Shown piece by piece: positions 20,899 to 32,137 of a DNA stretch of 64,000 nucleotides. Under the pieces are notes generated by a model that ran no database searches, was not told the DNA's origin, and saw only the letters and a program-made list of their open reading frames with translations. A program made the translations under genes and the position numbers. This DNA is from Rusavskia elegans. Lineage: Eukaryota; Ascomycota; Lecanoromycetes; Teloschistales; Teloschistaceae. How positions within the stretch are numbered: position 1 is the stretch's first letter; each line of letters begins with the position of its first letter. The stretch is from positions 186,001 to 250,000 of the forward strand of contig SAUG01000086.1 of the NCBI GenBank assembly GCA_011316305.1, written 5' to 3'.

Positions 20899-22059
20899 TT
20901 ACAGGCCTACCTCTTCACTTGTTCTGGTGTCTATCGTGCCGCCTTCCTTCACTGCTCGTGCAAATGCCTCGTACGCTTTACGTAGAGCTTTCTGGCGCTC
21001 CTGTTGGTTTTCTCTCGGGTTTCGGTCCAGTAGTTGACTTAACCATAGGTATAACATCCCTTGGATCTTCCAGAGGCATGGGTGATCCGAATAAGGTGGG
21101 GAGGTCAAAAGTTCACCAAGCTTCTTGACGACCTCTTTTGCCTGGTCAACAGCTATTCGGCAAGCTTCAATTTGGACAGCAGTTTGTGTGCTTGGGATGC
21201 TGGAAACGGATTCTTCGAGTTCGTTCTCCGAGATATGCGTTGCTTCTGGGTTATCATCGCCTTTCGAACGTCCGACGCTCTCTTGCACGACCATTTTATA
21301 GCGTAATTGGATTGAATAGATCCAAACGCCGAACATGACAGGGTAAAAGGTCAAAGAACTCACAGTGTCCGGAGAATATTTTCGGAAGGGGTACTGTAAG
21401 ATCAGTCGCTCGTAATAGTCCTTGGCTCTCCTGAGGTTTTCTAGGCTCGGCTGGAATTCATCGTTGGTGTTACCATGGAGAAGTATTTCTGCACCAATAC
21501 CCCATCTTTCCTGAACTCTGATATCAAGGGGATGGCCATGGACCTCAAGCCGGAGCAGCATGCCCCACGCTCTACTGGCACGCATGTAATCCTTCTCCAT
21601 TAGGCATCGATGCAGAAGAGAAGTCAAGACGGTATAGTGTTGCTGGCGTAACCCAGCATCGGAAGATGATTTGGGATTAGCTATTACTTTAACTCCGTCC
21701 TCATCGCTTTGACTTGATCCGCCAACGGAAGATTCGGAGTCCAGACTTGGAGGAGTCTCGCTTCTTTGAGGGCGTGATGTTGCTCGGGCGCTTTCCTTGA
21801 CGGCAGCATGAGGGAAGGGAAACTGGGGGAGTTCTCGATCGAACGGTTGTCCGGCTGTACGGAACTCCTCAGCGGCGATCCGATTGAGAGGTAGAGAAGA
21901 TGAAGAGGCCGGGTCGGCTGCAGCCGAATGATGGCGGTTCGACACCTCTGAGGACTCTGCGTTCGCCTTCCGCTTTGCTTCGTGAGCCGAATGTGGTGCG
22001 CCCAAGGCGTTCCGTGAGCTGGAGCGGGTGGTAGTAGATGCGAAGAAGGAAATTGACAT
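20899..22059 (-). CDS. RRN11: RNA polymerase I initiation factor Rrn11-like
   Basis: Intronless, 386 residues from the ATG at 22057-22059. The first 135 residues are Ser/Ala-rich and disordered. The conserved part begins at about HYTVLTSLLHRCLMEKDYMRASRAWGMLLR, with helical repeats that resemble TPRs, and continues through the ILLHGN and RAKDYYERLILQYPF segments to a C-terminal helical region with YLWLSQLLDRNPRENQ. Rrn11 is the TPR-like subunit of the yeast core factor (with Rrn6 and Rrn7) that recruits RNA polymerase I to rDNA promoters. Length and motif order fit fungal Rrn11-domain proteins. The call is by recollection of the conserved block, so a generic TPR protein remains possible. Confidence 0.7.
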   Translation of the reverse strand: MSISFFASTTTRSSSRNALGAPHSAHEAKRKANAESSEVSNRHHSAAADPASSSSLPLNRIAAEEFRTAGQPFDRELPQFPFPHAAVKESARATSRPQRSETPPSLDSESSVGGSSQSDEDGVKVIANPKSSSDAGLRQQHYTVLTSLLHRCLMEKDYMRASRAWGMLLRLEVHGHPLDIRVQERWGIGAEILLHGNTNDEFQPSLENLRRAKDYYERLILQYPFRKYSPDTVSSLTFYPVMFGVWIYSIQLRYKMVVQESVGRSKGDDNPEATHISENELEESVSSIPSTQTAVQIEACRIAVDQAKEVVKKLGELLTSPPYSDHPCLWKIQGMLYLWLSQLLDRNPRENQQERQKALRKAYEAFARAVKEGGTIDTRTSEEVGL

Positions 22060-23046
22060 CTTAGCGAAACAATCCCTTCCTTACGATAGGAAAGAAAAAG
22101 AAAGGGTGTGATGACGAAGGGTTACCCTCCCTTCCTTCCGAATTCCTGTACGCCTTTTTGAAATAGTCCTGCGGGCCTTTTCCAAGAATTCACGGCTCAT
22201 GGAGCAGCACCTCTGACCGAAGAAGACCCATCATTGACTCCGGACACCGTGCTGGACACTTGGCCGACAGAAGACCAGACGTTCCACTCCGGTAGCGGCT
22301 GATATCAGAACCGTGGTCTGGTTTCCACAGCTAACCAAGACCGGCGGATGCATAGATCCAAAGGTGGAGTATTCTTTGCTTGCTCCTCAATAATGAGAGG
22401 AAATCAGTACATCATCCATGCATGAATGCAATCACAGGAGCCGGCTACCGTAAAGTCAGGTGCCTTATACGCTCCGCTCGCCTAATTAAATAGGAGAGTA
22501 AGGTAACGGCAGGGCAAAAGTTCGGCCCCGCCAAGGTCCCTGAGTCAGCCTCATTATATTCTATTCAATCCACGTCTTCGGTCACATCACGCACCATTCA
22601 ATCACCACCTCACGCCCACCACCGACGGCACCCCCTGCTCTCCACTTTGCATCTTCCAACCCAGAGCCCCCTCATTCACCTACGAAGCTGCTGATCGACC
22701 CTCAAAGCATCTATCTACCAACTTCAAATGCAATACCATCGAGCCTGATCACAATTCACACACACCGCTGACCCTCAGGCTTTGGGCACCAGGCCATACA
22801 ACCCCTCTCCGGGTACGCCCTTGCGCATACCACTCCATACTGCCTCGTCTTACTGTTGCTGCGAGGATGTTTGATAGTTCTACTTGATTCCTCTTGCCTC
22901 CCTACTTGGAGGATTCTGTCCACATCCACCTGCCTTGTTTGGGAGATCCGCTTCTCACTTCGTCGTCACACCATGCAATAACACCCTGACTCTCGACCTA
23001 CAACACACAATTTTCCTCCGCCTGGCCTCGAGGCCACCCAGGAGTC
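22060..23046. other. Divergent intergenic region with long C/T-rich leader
   Basis: Separates the divergent Rrn11 and RING genes. From about 22560 to 23040 the forward strand is strongly rich in C and T with CACC and CTCC runs, as in a long untranslated leader of the RING gene. No conserved gene was seen. Confidence 0.4.
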
Positions 23047-25879
23047 ATGGGCCAGAGCGCTTCAACCGAGCGCCGCGAGCCGCAACCTTCGCCTCGTCAT
23101 GAACTCCGCCGGTTGTCTCGTCGTCTACAAGATAGGTGGAGCGTGGCCCCGGCACTTGCACCCCCTCTCGATCCACCTGTATCTTCACCTGCCGAGAGCC
23201 AGCCCCTTCCAAGGCAGGGCAGACCGAGATCTATCGCAACCTTCAGCCGACAAATATCAGCCCAGTCCATCCATGTAGGAGACCCTTTGGGCCACACAGG
23301 AGAAGCCCCAACACAGGATCGCATTTTCTATCAGCAGCAACAGGGGGAACGCCCTTTGGTCCATATGGAGGAATTAGGCATGCGCAACGCCCCCATCACA
23401 CACATCACGGCCTCGCCCATGCCCAGAAGGCTGTCGACCCTTTCTCGTCTCACCACCCGCATCGCACCGCGTTCCTCGGTCCACGGGCCTCCACCGGCGG
23501 ATCAAGAGCGCCCGACAGACGACCGCTCGCTTCGAAGGAGACTGTCAGAACGCTTGACTTCACGTCCCAGAGCCGAAGGCCAGAGTACCGGCGCCCGCCC
23601 CTTTTCGATGCTCGGTTCACTTACACGGCGGCCGTCATTAACACCTCATCCAAGACGTCGGAGGGAGTTAGCCCCCATATCTGGTCCCTTTCCCATTGTA
23701 CTCGATGAATCAACGCCGTCACCAAATCTCATGTCTACTGTTGGGCATCGGCATGTGGCCGAGAACCAGTACCCCCTTCCGCAAACCCCACCAAGTTGGC
23801 TACGGCACTCTTCCATACGAAATTCGCGCTTCTCCCGTGTCAGGAACTCACTTTCTCTTCCTTTTGAAAGTATGCGGCCTCTTTCGCGCCTGATGTCATC
23901 AGGGAATGATGGTGCTCATACGCCGCCAGAACGACCTTCTCGGACTCCTCAGCTGGATGATCCGGAGTATTTGCTACCACCACTGACCGTGACTGATACC
24001 AGACTAGATGTGGAAAACTCAGTACTACAGTCACGACTTCCTGAGATCGGAGAGCAACCCACACAAGGGTTCCCGCCGACCTTTCAAGCTTCGGAAAATC
24101 CAACGCTTGAATCCGATCGCTGGTCCGATCGAGGACCTGGCAATGGACGAGATGCACGGCGGGTGCCTAATATGCTTCGCGGACGATCAAGCAGATTGAT
24201 TCGTCGTCAAGATGAAGGACCCTTACCTCGAATACTACATCTCGCCGCCGTGGCAATCGCAGCGCAGCTTTCTGGCAACCCCGAACAGGCGATCACCAAC
24301 TTACAAGCTGTTGGAGCGGATGGCTTTGACGATAGTCTGAACAATCTCTTCCGGACGCTTCATGAGGCAACTGATACGATGAGTACACAGACAACCGACG
24401 GGCCAAGTGATTCTGCAACTTCACTGGGCTCGCTTCCTCCTTTGAACTTTCTTAGAGTCTTCCGTTTCATCAACACGAACCGGGAGATGGACACCCAAAG
24501 TAACGCCTCGAGGCCTGAAGGCCAAAATTCTCCAACCGCAGGCGGCAGCCCAATAACGTCTAACGAAGACATCGGCGGAGCAGCAGATGGTCGAACCGTG
24601 ACGCTAGTCGTTGTTGGTGTGCGATCTGTACCATCAGATCATATTGGCCATGAAGACGTAGCTACACCTGGGCCTAGCCTAGAAACCCTGCTAAATATGC
24701 CTCCCCCCCCAGCAGTCCCTCCCAATGTCTTCCGAGGAAGTGGATCTGGAGGCCTGCTACGGCGCTCTGATGGAAGGTCAAGGCTACCTCGACCTCGGCG
24801 GGCATCAATAGGAGGCACAAATCCGTTTCCCCCCAATCCGAGTCGGCAACGGGCCCACCGATTCAGCTCCAGTCCGAGTGGTTCTGGGAACTCGACACCT
24901 GCTACAGCTTCGGGTTCAGTCTCTGGCCAATCCGACTTACCGGCAGGATCACACCCTCCGCCATCAACTCCTGCCGAGTCTGGGCTGTCGCCGTATTCGT
25001 CCGGGACCACAACTCCAAGTCGGCGCCCATCGTCAGCTTCAGCGTTACAGCAACCACCCATCAGCACCAGGGATATGGCATACGCCCCAGTGGATGATTC
25101 TCGTTCATTAGGTGCGGAACAGCAAATCCCCCATCCTGCACACCAACGGCGCAGGAGTGAATCCGAGTTTGCCCGACACCGTAACCTTGGCGCTGGTGCA
25201 GCGCGACGAAACGGGGTGGTCGCACCTGATGGCGTCGAGGAGGATAACAACAATCCATCTGGAAGCCGCAGCTGGCTTATATATGTTGTTGGCACTAATA
25301 TATCCGAGAACCACCCTGCGCTCACTACTCCCAGTCTATTCACTGATGTAAGTTTTGTCTGTTACGTTGAGACAGATTTATGAGGACTCGAACCAAGCTT
25401 ATTAATATTACAGAACCCAACGTATGAAGATATGCTCCTTCTATCTTCGCTTCTTGGCCCGGCGAGACCCCCGGTCGCCAGCCGCGAGGATGTTGCATCT
25501 GCACCCGGGCTCTACCAGCTGAGGCAAAAGGCTGGAACGCTCGTGGCTGCAGCCTTGCACGGTGGCATTGATCACGTCTGCCTCGCTCCCGGTGAGCGTT
25601 GTCTGGTGTGTCTTTGCGATTATGAGGTAGGAGAGGAAATCCGGAGGTTAACCAAGTGTAATCATCTCTTTCATCGGGAATGCATTGATCAGGTACGTCC
25701 ACGGGCTCTCTACTTGAATCCAAAAGTACGACAGCTTACTGACCTGTGGCTTGGAAAAGTGGTTGACTACGGGTCGTAATTCTTGTCCCCTATGCCGAAG
25801 TCAAGGTGTTGATGAGAAGACGATCGATCAGACCGAGCATCCAGGAGCGCCCTCTTCTTCTTCTTCTTCGACCGCCTAA
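23047..25879 (+). CDS. RING-H2 E3 ubiquitin ligase, probably N-myristoylated
   Basis: Three exons (23047-25347, 25414-25692, 25760-25879) encode 899 residues. The protein starts MGQSAST: Gly2 and Ser6 match the N-myristoylation pattern. Most of the chain is disordered, rich in Ser, Pro and Arg. A conserved-looking block (SWLIYVVGTNI...) precedes a C-terminal RING-H2 finger at about residues 830-875, starting CLVCLCDYEVGEE, with the central C-x-H-x2-H pattern in CNHLFHRECIDQ and a terminal CPLC. The second intron falls inside the RING between the His ligands and the last Cys pair. The tail is poly-Ser. Such proteins transfer ubiquitin from E2 enzymes; substrate and membrane site are unknown. 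Myristoylation is inferred from the first residues only. Confidence 0.85.
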
Positions 25880-26434
25880 ATTCGAGATGGTGATGTCGAC
25901 GATAATCATTTGATAGTTTACACAGGAATGCATTTGACGTGGAATGGCGCCGGACAAAGGGAAGCATTGATTGATATACGTACGATGATCACGGTCGATA
26001 TGGATTTGTTCTACCTATCAGCTTGTTACGCAGTTCATGTAAGATAAGGACGATCAGAACAGCACTTGAGGGCATGCGAGCGTTCATATATCAGGAGTCA
26101 ATGTACATAGATACCCAGGTGATTTTAAATCTATGGTGCGCTTTCATGGGATTGTCCAGGTCCTATCAGTTCTTAACAACAACATGCTTTGACAGTGAAT
26201 TGGGTGGGGCGAGTGAGACTCTTGTCCCTCAAGCATGTAGACGAAACTTTGTCCCGGGAAAAAGACCAAAAACCACGAAGTATTCCTTTGCCACAGATAT
26301 CAACACATGCAATGCCCACCAAGCCCCCAACGCCATCCACCCCAACATGCACATCACCAAATGATGCCTCTGCGCAAAAGTCTTCCTCCCCTCCTCATAC
26401 CCTCCTCTACACTCCCACCTCTTCCCAACCACCA
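25880..26434. other. Convergent intergenic region
   Basis: Holds the 3' ends of the RING gene and the V-ATPase subunit e gene. No gene seen; forward and reverse short frames are chance ORFs. Confidence 0.35.
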
Positions 26435-27066
26435 TCACGAATGCACAAACTCAGGTCTCAAATACGGATTCGAAGGCTTAATAAGCGGATGCCACTGCGC
26501 CATGAACACGATCGCTGTAATCCCGTCCCGTCCATATCAGCCACATATACTCTATCTGCGCCTTCGCATTGCTGAGGGTGGGGAAAGAGGAGGAAGAGAG
26601 AGGGGGGGGGGGAAGGGGTCCCGGGACTGGAAGGAAAGGAAAGGGAATGAGATTGCATACATACCCCACATGATATAACAGCTTGCGAAACTGAGGATTA
26701 AGGTACTGCGCCAGACACTGTTGGTCCGCCGTTAGCTACCGTACCATATCGCTTCATCCTCTCTTCTTCATCTCCTCCTCCATCTTTGGCCCCCTCCCTT
26801 ACTGTTTGTTACTCTCGACTCTCACTCCATTCATGAGGCCATAAAGGAACGCCAGGGCGAAGAGGTATATATAGGGTTGGATAGAAGCACAACGTACGTT
26901 TGGTTCTCCCCCTTCGGACTGAAGAAATAGGCGAGGACGGAGATGACGACGATGAAGATGAGGCCGATGATGAGGCTTGCGCTGCGGTGTCGATGGCGCC
27001 TTGTTAGTTTGTTACTGCCAAGGGGCAAAGATGGGAGGCGATGGTGGGTGCGTACCCGTTGGCCAT
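26435..27066 (-). CDS. VMA9: V-type ATPase subunit e (Vma9)
   Basis: Four exons encode only 75 residues: 27066-27056 (11 bases), 26981-26898, 26717-26665 and 26514-26435. Frame is kept at every junction. The protein begins MANGASLIIGLIFIV, has two membrane helices, and carries the family block FFSPKGENQTVWRS between them, then SCYIMWAIVFMAQWHPLIKP. Subunit e of the V0 sector is a small two-helix protein of about 70-80 residues required for assembly of the proton pump on vacuole and Golgi membranes. The gene is easily missed because its first coding exon is 11 bases and no exon exceeds 84. The last intron contains a very long pyrimidine tract (seen as G-rich DNA on the forward strand). Confidence 0.9.
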
Positions 27067-27433
27067 TGTGGAGACTTTTAATTGTGATGGTGGATGTTTG
27101 CTGTCTGGAGCGTGGAGGTAAAGACTTTGGATGTCGAGATACAATACCTTGATACAAGTACGTCACAACTGTCGGTTTTTGGATACCGCTTGTACTAGAT
27201 TGGTCTTGGCGGTATTTTACTTGAACGTCTGATCTCTGGTCACGATTAATTAACCTTGATATTTAATCGTCTGAGGTACTTGACTTTTCACAGCGAGGAC
27301 TATTTGAAAGGTCATGTTGTATTACAATACGACTTTGCTCATTCCCCTGATATCAATCATGCGTGAGCAAAGCGTACTACATGCCATGCCTCGCTAAAAG
27401 GTCCTAAATACTTACTATCAACGCCCGGTAGAA
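27067..27433. other. Intergenic region between two reverse-strand genes
   Basis: Promoter of the V-ATPase subunit e gene and 3' region of fox2. AT-rich around 27230-27340. No gene seen. Confidence 0.35.
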
Positions 27434-30400
27434 TCATAGCTTTGCCCCTTTTCCACCATCCAGCAGTTCCACTCCAGCTCCGGCAATACAAAGCTTCCCA
27501 GTCTCCACAACTTTTGTCTGAAAGATCACCCTCGAGCCTTCTTTCCACATCTCCGTCCTCAGCGTTTGCCCTGGTAGTACCGTTCCAGCGAATCGAACCT
27601 TGATGTTCTTGAACGCTCCATACTTCTGGTAGACATGCTTGCCGCTGATGCCAAAGAAGCACAGCCCATGCAATATTGGCACTTTGAAGCCGCCAACTTT
27701 GGAGAACTCTGGATCGATGTGTAGTGGATTGCGGTCACCGTTCAGACGGTAGAGCGCCGCTTGTTCTTCGGTCGTGGCTTCTTCGACTACGGCGTCAGGC
27801 TGGCGTTTGGGAGGCTGGTGTACTGCCGTTGCGGCGCCGCGATTTGAGCCTTTCTTCGGCCCACCAAAGCCTCCGCTGCCACGGATGAAAGCTGACATCT
27901 CGTTGTAAAAGACGTCTTCCCCGGTAGCGGCGTCTTTCGTGGTCGTACCCGATACGAGGATCGCCGCATTGCCCTTATCAACTACCTCTACCAGCTTGGG
28001 GTAGCTGACTAGCTTCGCAGCTGTGGGGATAGGATACTTGCGAATTTCGAGATACTGTTCGCCATGCAGGAGCATCATCGGAGAGAAGTTCGGCATGATA
28101 TCGTCCATGCTGTAGGGTACAGCAGCCCCAAAAGGAGGAATGACTCCATACGTTGGCAATACCTGAAAGGCCTCGGAGCCTTCATACACCAAGGGCAGTT
28201 CGGTACGCTTGGCTCCTACACCGAGGTTATATAGTATGACATCCCTATCGTCGTATGAGAATTCTGTACCGTCAGCTTGTGACTTCTTGGCCTTCTCGAT
28301 ATTGGCTTGATAATCGACATCCCCTTCTCCAGAGGAGCTTCCTGAACTTCCTTTGCTCTTGTTCTGCATATTGTTCATGATACTCTTCAGACCATCCTGC
28401 CCGTCTTCGGGATGGTCGGCTCGCCCATCGTCGAAATTGACAATGTTCTTCCATGCTTTGAGCACGGCCTCCGGTGTCAACCTGACATCGACGGGGAAGC
28501 CGTGACCACCGCTCCTCTGCCATCGCGTTCGTGCGTGCCAGCCACTTCCGACCTCATAGAGGTTTCCGGTCGCTGGTGGAGGCACCTTGTCGGAGCTAAG
28601 TGCAACGACAAGTGGAGCAACTTGCTCCGGCTTGAAGGCCTGTACCATCTCCTCGGGCATTATACTCCGCGTCATGTTCGTCCCTGCATTTGGTGCTATT
28701 GTGTTCACAAAAATGTTATACTTGGCCCCCTCTCGCGCTAGAGCTCGTGAGAAGCCTAGTATTCCTAATTTCTGCAGGCCCGTCAGTTTGGTCGGGCTTC
28801 AGGGGTTTGAAGGAAGCTTACTGCTGCAGCATAATTGGCTTGACCAAAGTTTCCATAGATACCACTTGTGCTCGTGGTATTGACTATACGACCGTATTTC
28901 TGCTTCAGGAAATAGGGCCAAGCAGCTTTGGTTGTCTTGTAAGTCCCTCGAAGATGGACTGCGATGACTTGATCCCATTGAGTGTCATCCATGTTCGCGA
29001 AAGCTTTATCTCTTAGGATGCCTGCGTTATTTATGAGGATGTCAATTCGGCCATATGCGTCGATTGCTGCTTTCACGACAGATTCGCCTTCCTCGGCCGA
29101 AGCCTTGTTGCCGACAGCTTTACCACCCGTTTTCTGGATTTCTTGAACCACATCATCAGGATTCATGAGGTCGTTCACCACTACGGAAGCACCTAATTTG
29201 GCAAAGAGCAAGGCGTAGGAACGACCAAGCCTTGTACAATCAGCAGTGTCCGTGAAAAAGACAGAGTGCAATTACTCACCCTCCTCCAGCGCCAGTGATG
29301 AGGACAACTTTGCCAGAGAACTCGATCTTTTCGCCTTGGTCGTTATCTCCCAATTTTGAGGCTTCCTCGAGCAGCGTCATGAAATCAGCGACACCAGTGG
29401 GATAACTCGGTTCTGAGAAATCGTTGACGTTTTTCCACTTCTTGATGATTGCTCCAGGCGTTAATGTCGGTCCCGTCTTGAGTAAAGCTCCTTTTGCGCG
29501 TTCCCATCGTAATTTGGCCACATGTCCACCACCGACTTCGAAGATCGAACCTGTTTCGTTGGTATTGGAAGAGTGTACCAATACCGCCACTAGGGGTACA
29601 ACCCAGTCTGGCTTTAGGTTGTCAAGGATATCAGGGGGCATAACAGTCTGCGTCATTCTACTTGCAGCTAAATCACGTCAGCATCTCTTGAGGATTACGC
29701 AACACGCAATTCGACGCCTTGGGTGATTTACCAATGGGTGCGATGACATTGCAGATGATGTTGTACTTGTAGCCTTCCTTTGCCAAAGTCTCGGTGAAGC
29801 CAACCTGAGAAAGCTTTGCGGCTGCTGGGAATCAGCATTTCGATCTTCGAGTGCGGTCGAATGCATACCAGAGTAGTTGCATTGGCCGAAACTACCGAAG
29901 AGGCCTGCTGCAGATGCAGTGTTGATGACTCGACCATACTTTTGCTTTCGGAAGTAAGGCCAGGCAGCCCGGGCGCACTATTCCACCTTTAGCAGATGTC
30001 CTTGGCCCGTCATGTGCTGGAGAGGCCGACTTTATATGCTCCCCGAACATGGACCTTGATAACCAAATCCCAGTCTTCATCCGACATATTCTTGAAACTG
30101 ACATCGCGCAAGATGCCGGCATTGTTCAAGAGCACATCTATCCTGCCAAAAGTTTGGATGGCAGTGTCGATAATACGGTCGCCATTCTCGACGCTGTCAT
30201 AGTTCGCAACAGCTTTGCCTCCGGCAGCTCGGATTTCGTCGACGACCACGTCCGCTGCCTTCGATGTATGTCAGTAATGAGTATGGAGAAGATGGGACGA
30301 CGATTGCATACTTTGGAGGAGCTGCCTTCGCCCTTGAAGGAACCTCCCAGATCATTGACGACGACATTTGCACCTCGAGATCCGAAGAACAGAGCGTATG

Positions 30401-30515
30401 CTTTGCCCAGTCTGACATGGGTTAGAGACGTCTGGAAGTAGGGGCTGAAGATGACTTGCCCACCACCGGCGCCTGTAACCACGACAGTTTGACCATCATA
30501 CCGTAGCTCATCCAT
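27434..30515 (-). CDS. FOX2: Peroxisomal multifunctional beta-oxidation enzyme Fox2
   Basis: Eight exons (30515-30460, 30411-30312, 30258-30031, 29977-29869, 29824-29732, 29667-29280, 29230-28822, 28771-27434) encode 906 residues. Two short-chain dehydrogenase domains come first, each with TGAGGGLG or its equivalent, NNAGILRD, and an intact active site (YSAAK and YAAAK). A C-terminal MaoC hydratase-2 domain carries the motif [13 protein letters not shown] and [11 protein letters not shown]. The chain ends AKL, a PTS1 peroxisomal signal. The enzyme hydrates enoyl-CoA and oxidises the (3R)-hydroxyacyl-CoA in fungal fatty-acid beta-oxidation. The first intron is GC-AG (donor GCAAGT); the others are GT-AG. 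Divergent from a kinase gene with 388 bases between starts; the shared promoter has a FarA/FarB-type palindrome. Length matches fungal Fox2 (about 900 residues). Confidence 0.97.
30412..30459 (-). other. GC-AG intron of fox2
   Basis: 48-base intron between exons 1 and 2. The donor reads GG|GCAAGT and the acceptor TGTCAG|ACTGG. Only this splice gives the conserved Gly-Leu-Gly-Lys of the first Rossmann fold; no nearby GT donor keeps frame. Confidence 0.85.
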
Positions 30516-30644
30516 CCTGTAGGCGTAAAGAATTCAAGTTATATCACGAAGGAGCTGATTGTCTATGACATTAAGAAGCCTCTTAGAGATAGACTGGGAA
30601 CATGAGTCTAGGACGAATGTCAAAGGTAAATAGCGGAGGACGAC

Positions 30645-30660
30645 ACCTCGATGCCGAGGT
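30645..30660. promoter_or_regulatory. CCTCGG-containing palindrome in the fox2 promoter
   Basis: A perfect inverted repeat, ACCTCG-ATGC-CGAGGT, lies about 130-145 bases upstream of the fox2 start and about 245 bases upstream of the divergent kinase start. Read on the fox2 strand it includes CCTCGG (30659-30654). CCTCGG is the core element bound by FarA/FarB, the fatty-acid-responsive Zn2Cys6 factors of Aspergillus nidulans, in front of beta-oxidation genes. Binding here is inferred. Confidence 0.6.
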
Positions 30661-30903
30661 ACGCTCTGGAAAAGGTTAGCTCGGCCGGTGACGTATCTAG
30701 TAGGTCGCCGTCACATGCAACATGGTTGCGTTGAGAACAGAACAGCCCTCGAGACATGACCGAACGATACTCGTATAAGTAAGCTTGACGACGGATCGTG
30801 GTGCTTACCTATACTCTTTATGAAGCAACTGCAGAGGGCGATGAGAGTCTTTCATTCAAAGTACCGGTCGAAACGATTATCATCTTGACATCCACGTATC
30901 AGA

Positions 30904-32137
30904 ATGTCCAAAAACTCGAAAGATGCGCTTCAGATATGCGTTGCATATGTCTCGGAGCGATTGAGACATCATGACGAAAATATGAATAGCGCTCCCTTCT
31001 TTCTCGGTGTCAATGGAGTCCAGGGCATTGGCAAATCATACTTGGTCAGTGGCATGAAATAGAGTTTTATTCTGGCACAGCATTCGTCGGCCGATGCAGG
31101 TATCGGGCCACACGTTGAACTTCCGAGTCCAATCTATCTTTGCGTTCGACTTCGAGCTTCCACTCTTGTCAAAAGTCTCTTTGCCGCCTTCTTACCGTAC
31201 ATTGTCCTAGGTAGCGTCTCTCGCACATGAACTCGAGCAAGCCCCTCATGATATTCGCACGATTGTGCTCTCCATCGATGACTTCTACTTGACTCACGAG
31301 GACCAAGTGCAACTGGCCGCAGATCATTCCGACAATCCCCTTGTTCAACATCGCGGGCAGCCTTCGACTCATGACCTTTCTCTAGCTCTTTCCGTTGTTG
31401 CTTCCCTTCGTGCCAAGCAAGAGACCACCATTCCCAGCTATGAAAAGAGCGCTTTTGATGGGAAAGGAGATCGAAAGCCGCAAACGCAATGGACCAATGT
31501 GAACAAGAACGGACAGCAGCCGGTCCAACTTGTCGTTTTAGAGGGCTGGTGTGTGGGTTTCCGAGCCTTGGATGACACCCAACTTACAGCTCTTTGGACG
31601 GATGCTGTGAAGCAGTCCACTCAAGGGAACAGCTATCGAGGGAGATTGGGCCACAACCGATTGGAGAACGTGCATTTCATCAATGAAGCACTCAGAGGAT
31701 ACGATTCCCTGACAGAGTAGGCACTAGCCCGATGCGATCTCCATTAAGAGTGATCTAACAGATAATCGTAACTAGTCAGCTTGATGCGTTGATCCATCTG
31801 TGAGTTGGAGTATAGATCTGCACTCCGGACAGTACTGACGTAGCCAGCGATGCTGAGCATCCCCAATATGTCTATGAGTGGCGACTGGAGCAGGAGAATC
31901 AACTCCGTCGAGCAAGAGGTTCGGGCTTGACGAACGCGGAGATAATGCAATTCGTCGATGGGTGTATGTTTGTTCTTGCTCATGTCTCACGTTGTTTGTT
32001 GACCCAAGGTAGACTATCCGTCTTATGAACTTTTCACCGATCGTTTAAGATCAGGAGCATTCGAAAATCGCGATGGGGCTCAACTTCGTCTAGTAATTCG
32101 GAAGGATAGACAAGTCAAAGAGGTGATAAAGCTTTGA
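30904..32137 (+). CDS. P-loop kinase of the Tda10/glycerate kinase family
   Basis: Five exons (30904-31044, 31211-31716, 31776-31799, 31848-31963, 32013-32137) encode 303 residues. A Walker A loop GVQGIGKS (about residue 40) is followed by the IDDFYLT segment (about 70) that carries a Walker-B-like acidic pair and is typical of this family. Further on come PSYEKSAFDGKGDR and LEGWCVGF, and near the C-terminus FVDGYYPSYELF. This order matches yeast Tda10 (YGR205W), a putative ATP-dependent kinase related to plant D-glycerate 3-kinase; the substrate in fungi is not firmly known. Exon 3 is only 24 bases. The last splice uses a GTATGT donor and an AAGGTAG acceptor to keep frame. Confidence 0.85.

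Noticed and set aside
24639..25343. Reverse 234-codon open frame
   Set aside because: Antisense to the RING ligase exon; composition is that of a GC-rich shadow frame.
28220..29100. Further CCTCGG/CCGAGG matches inside coding sequence
   Set aside because: Single six-base matches inside fox2 and other coding regions are expected by chance and are not in promoters.
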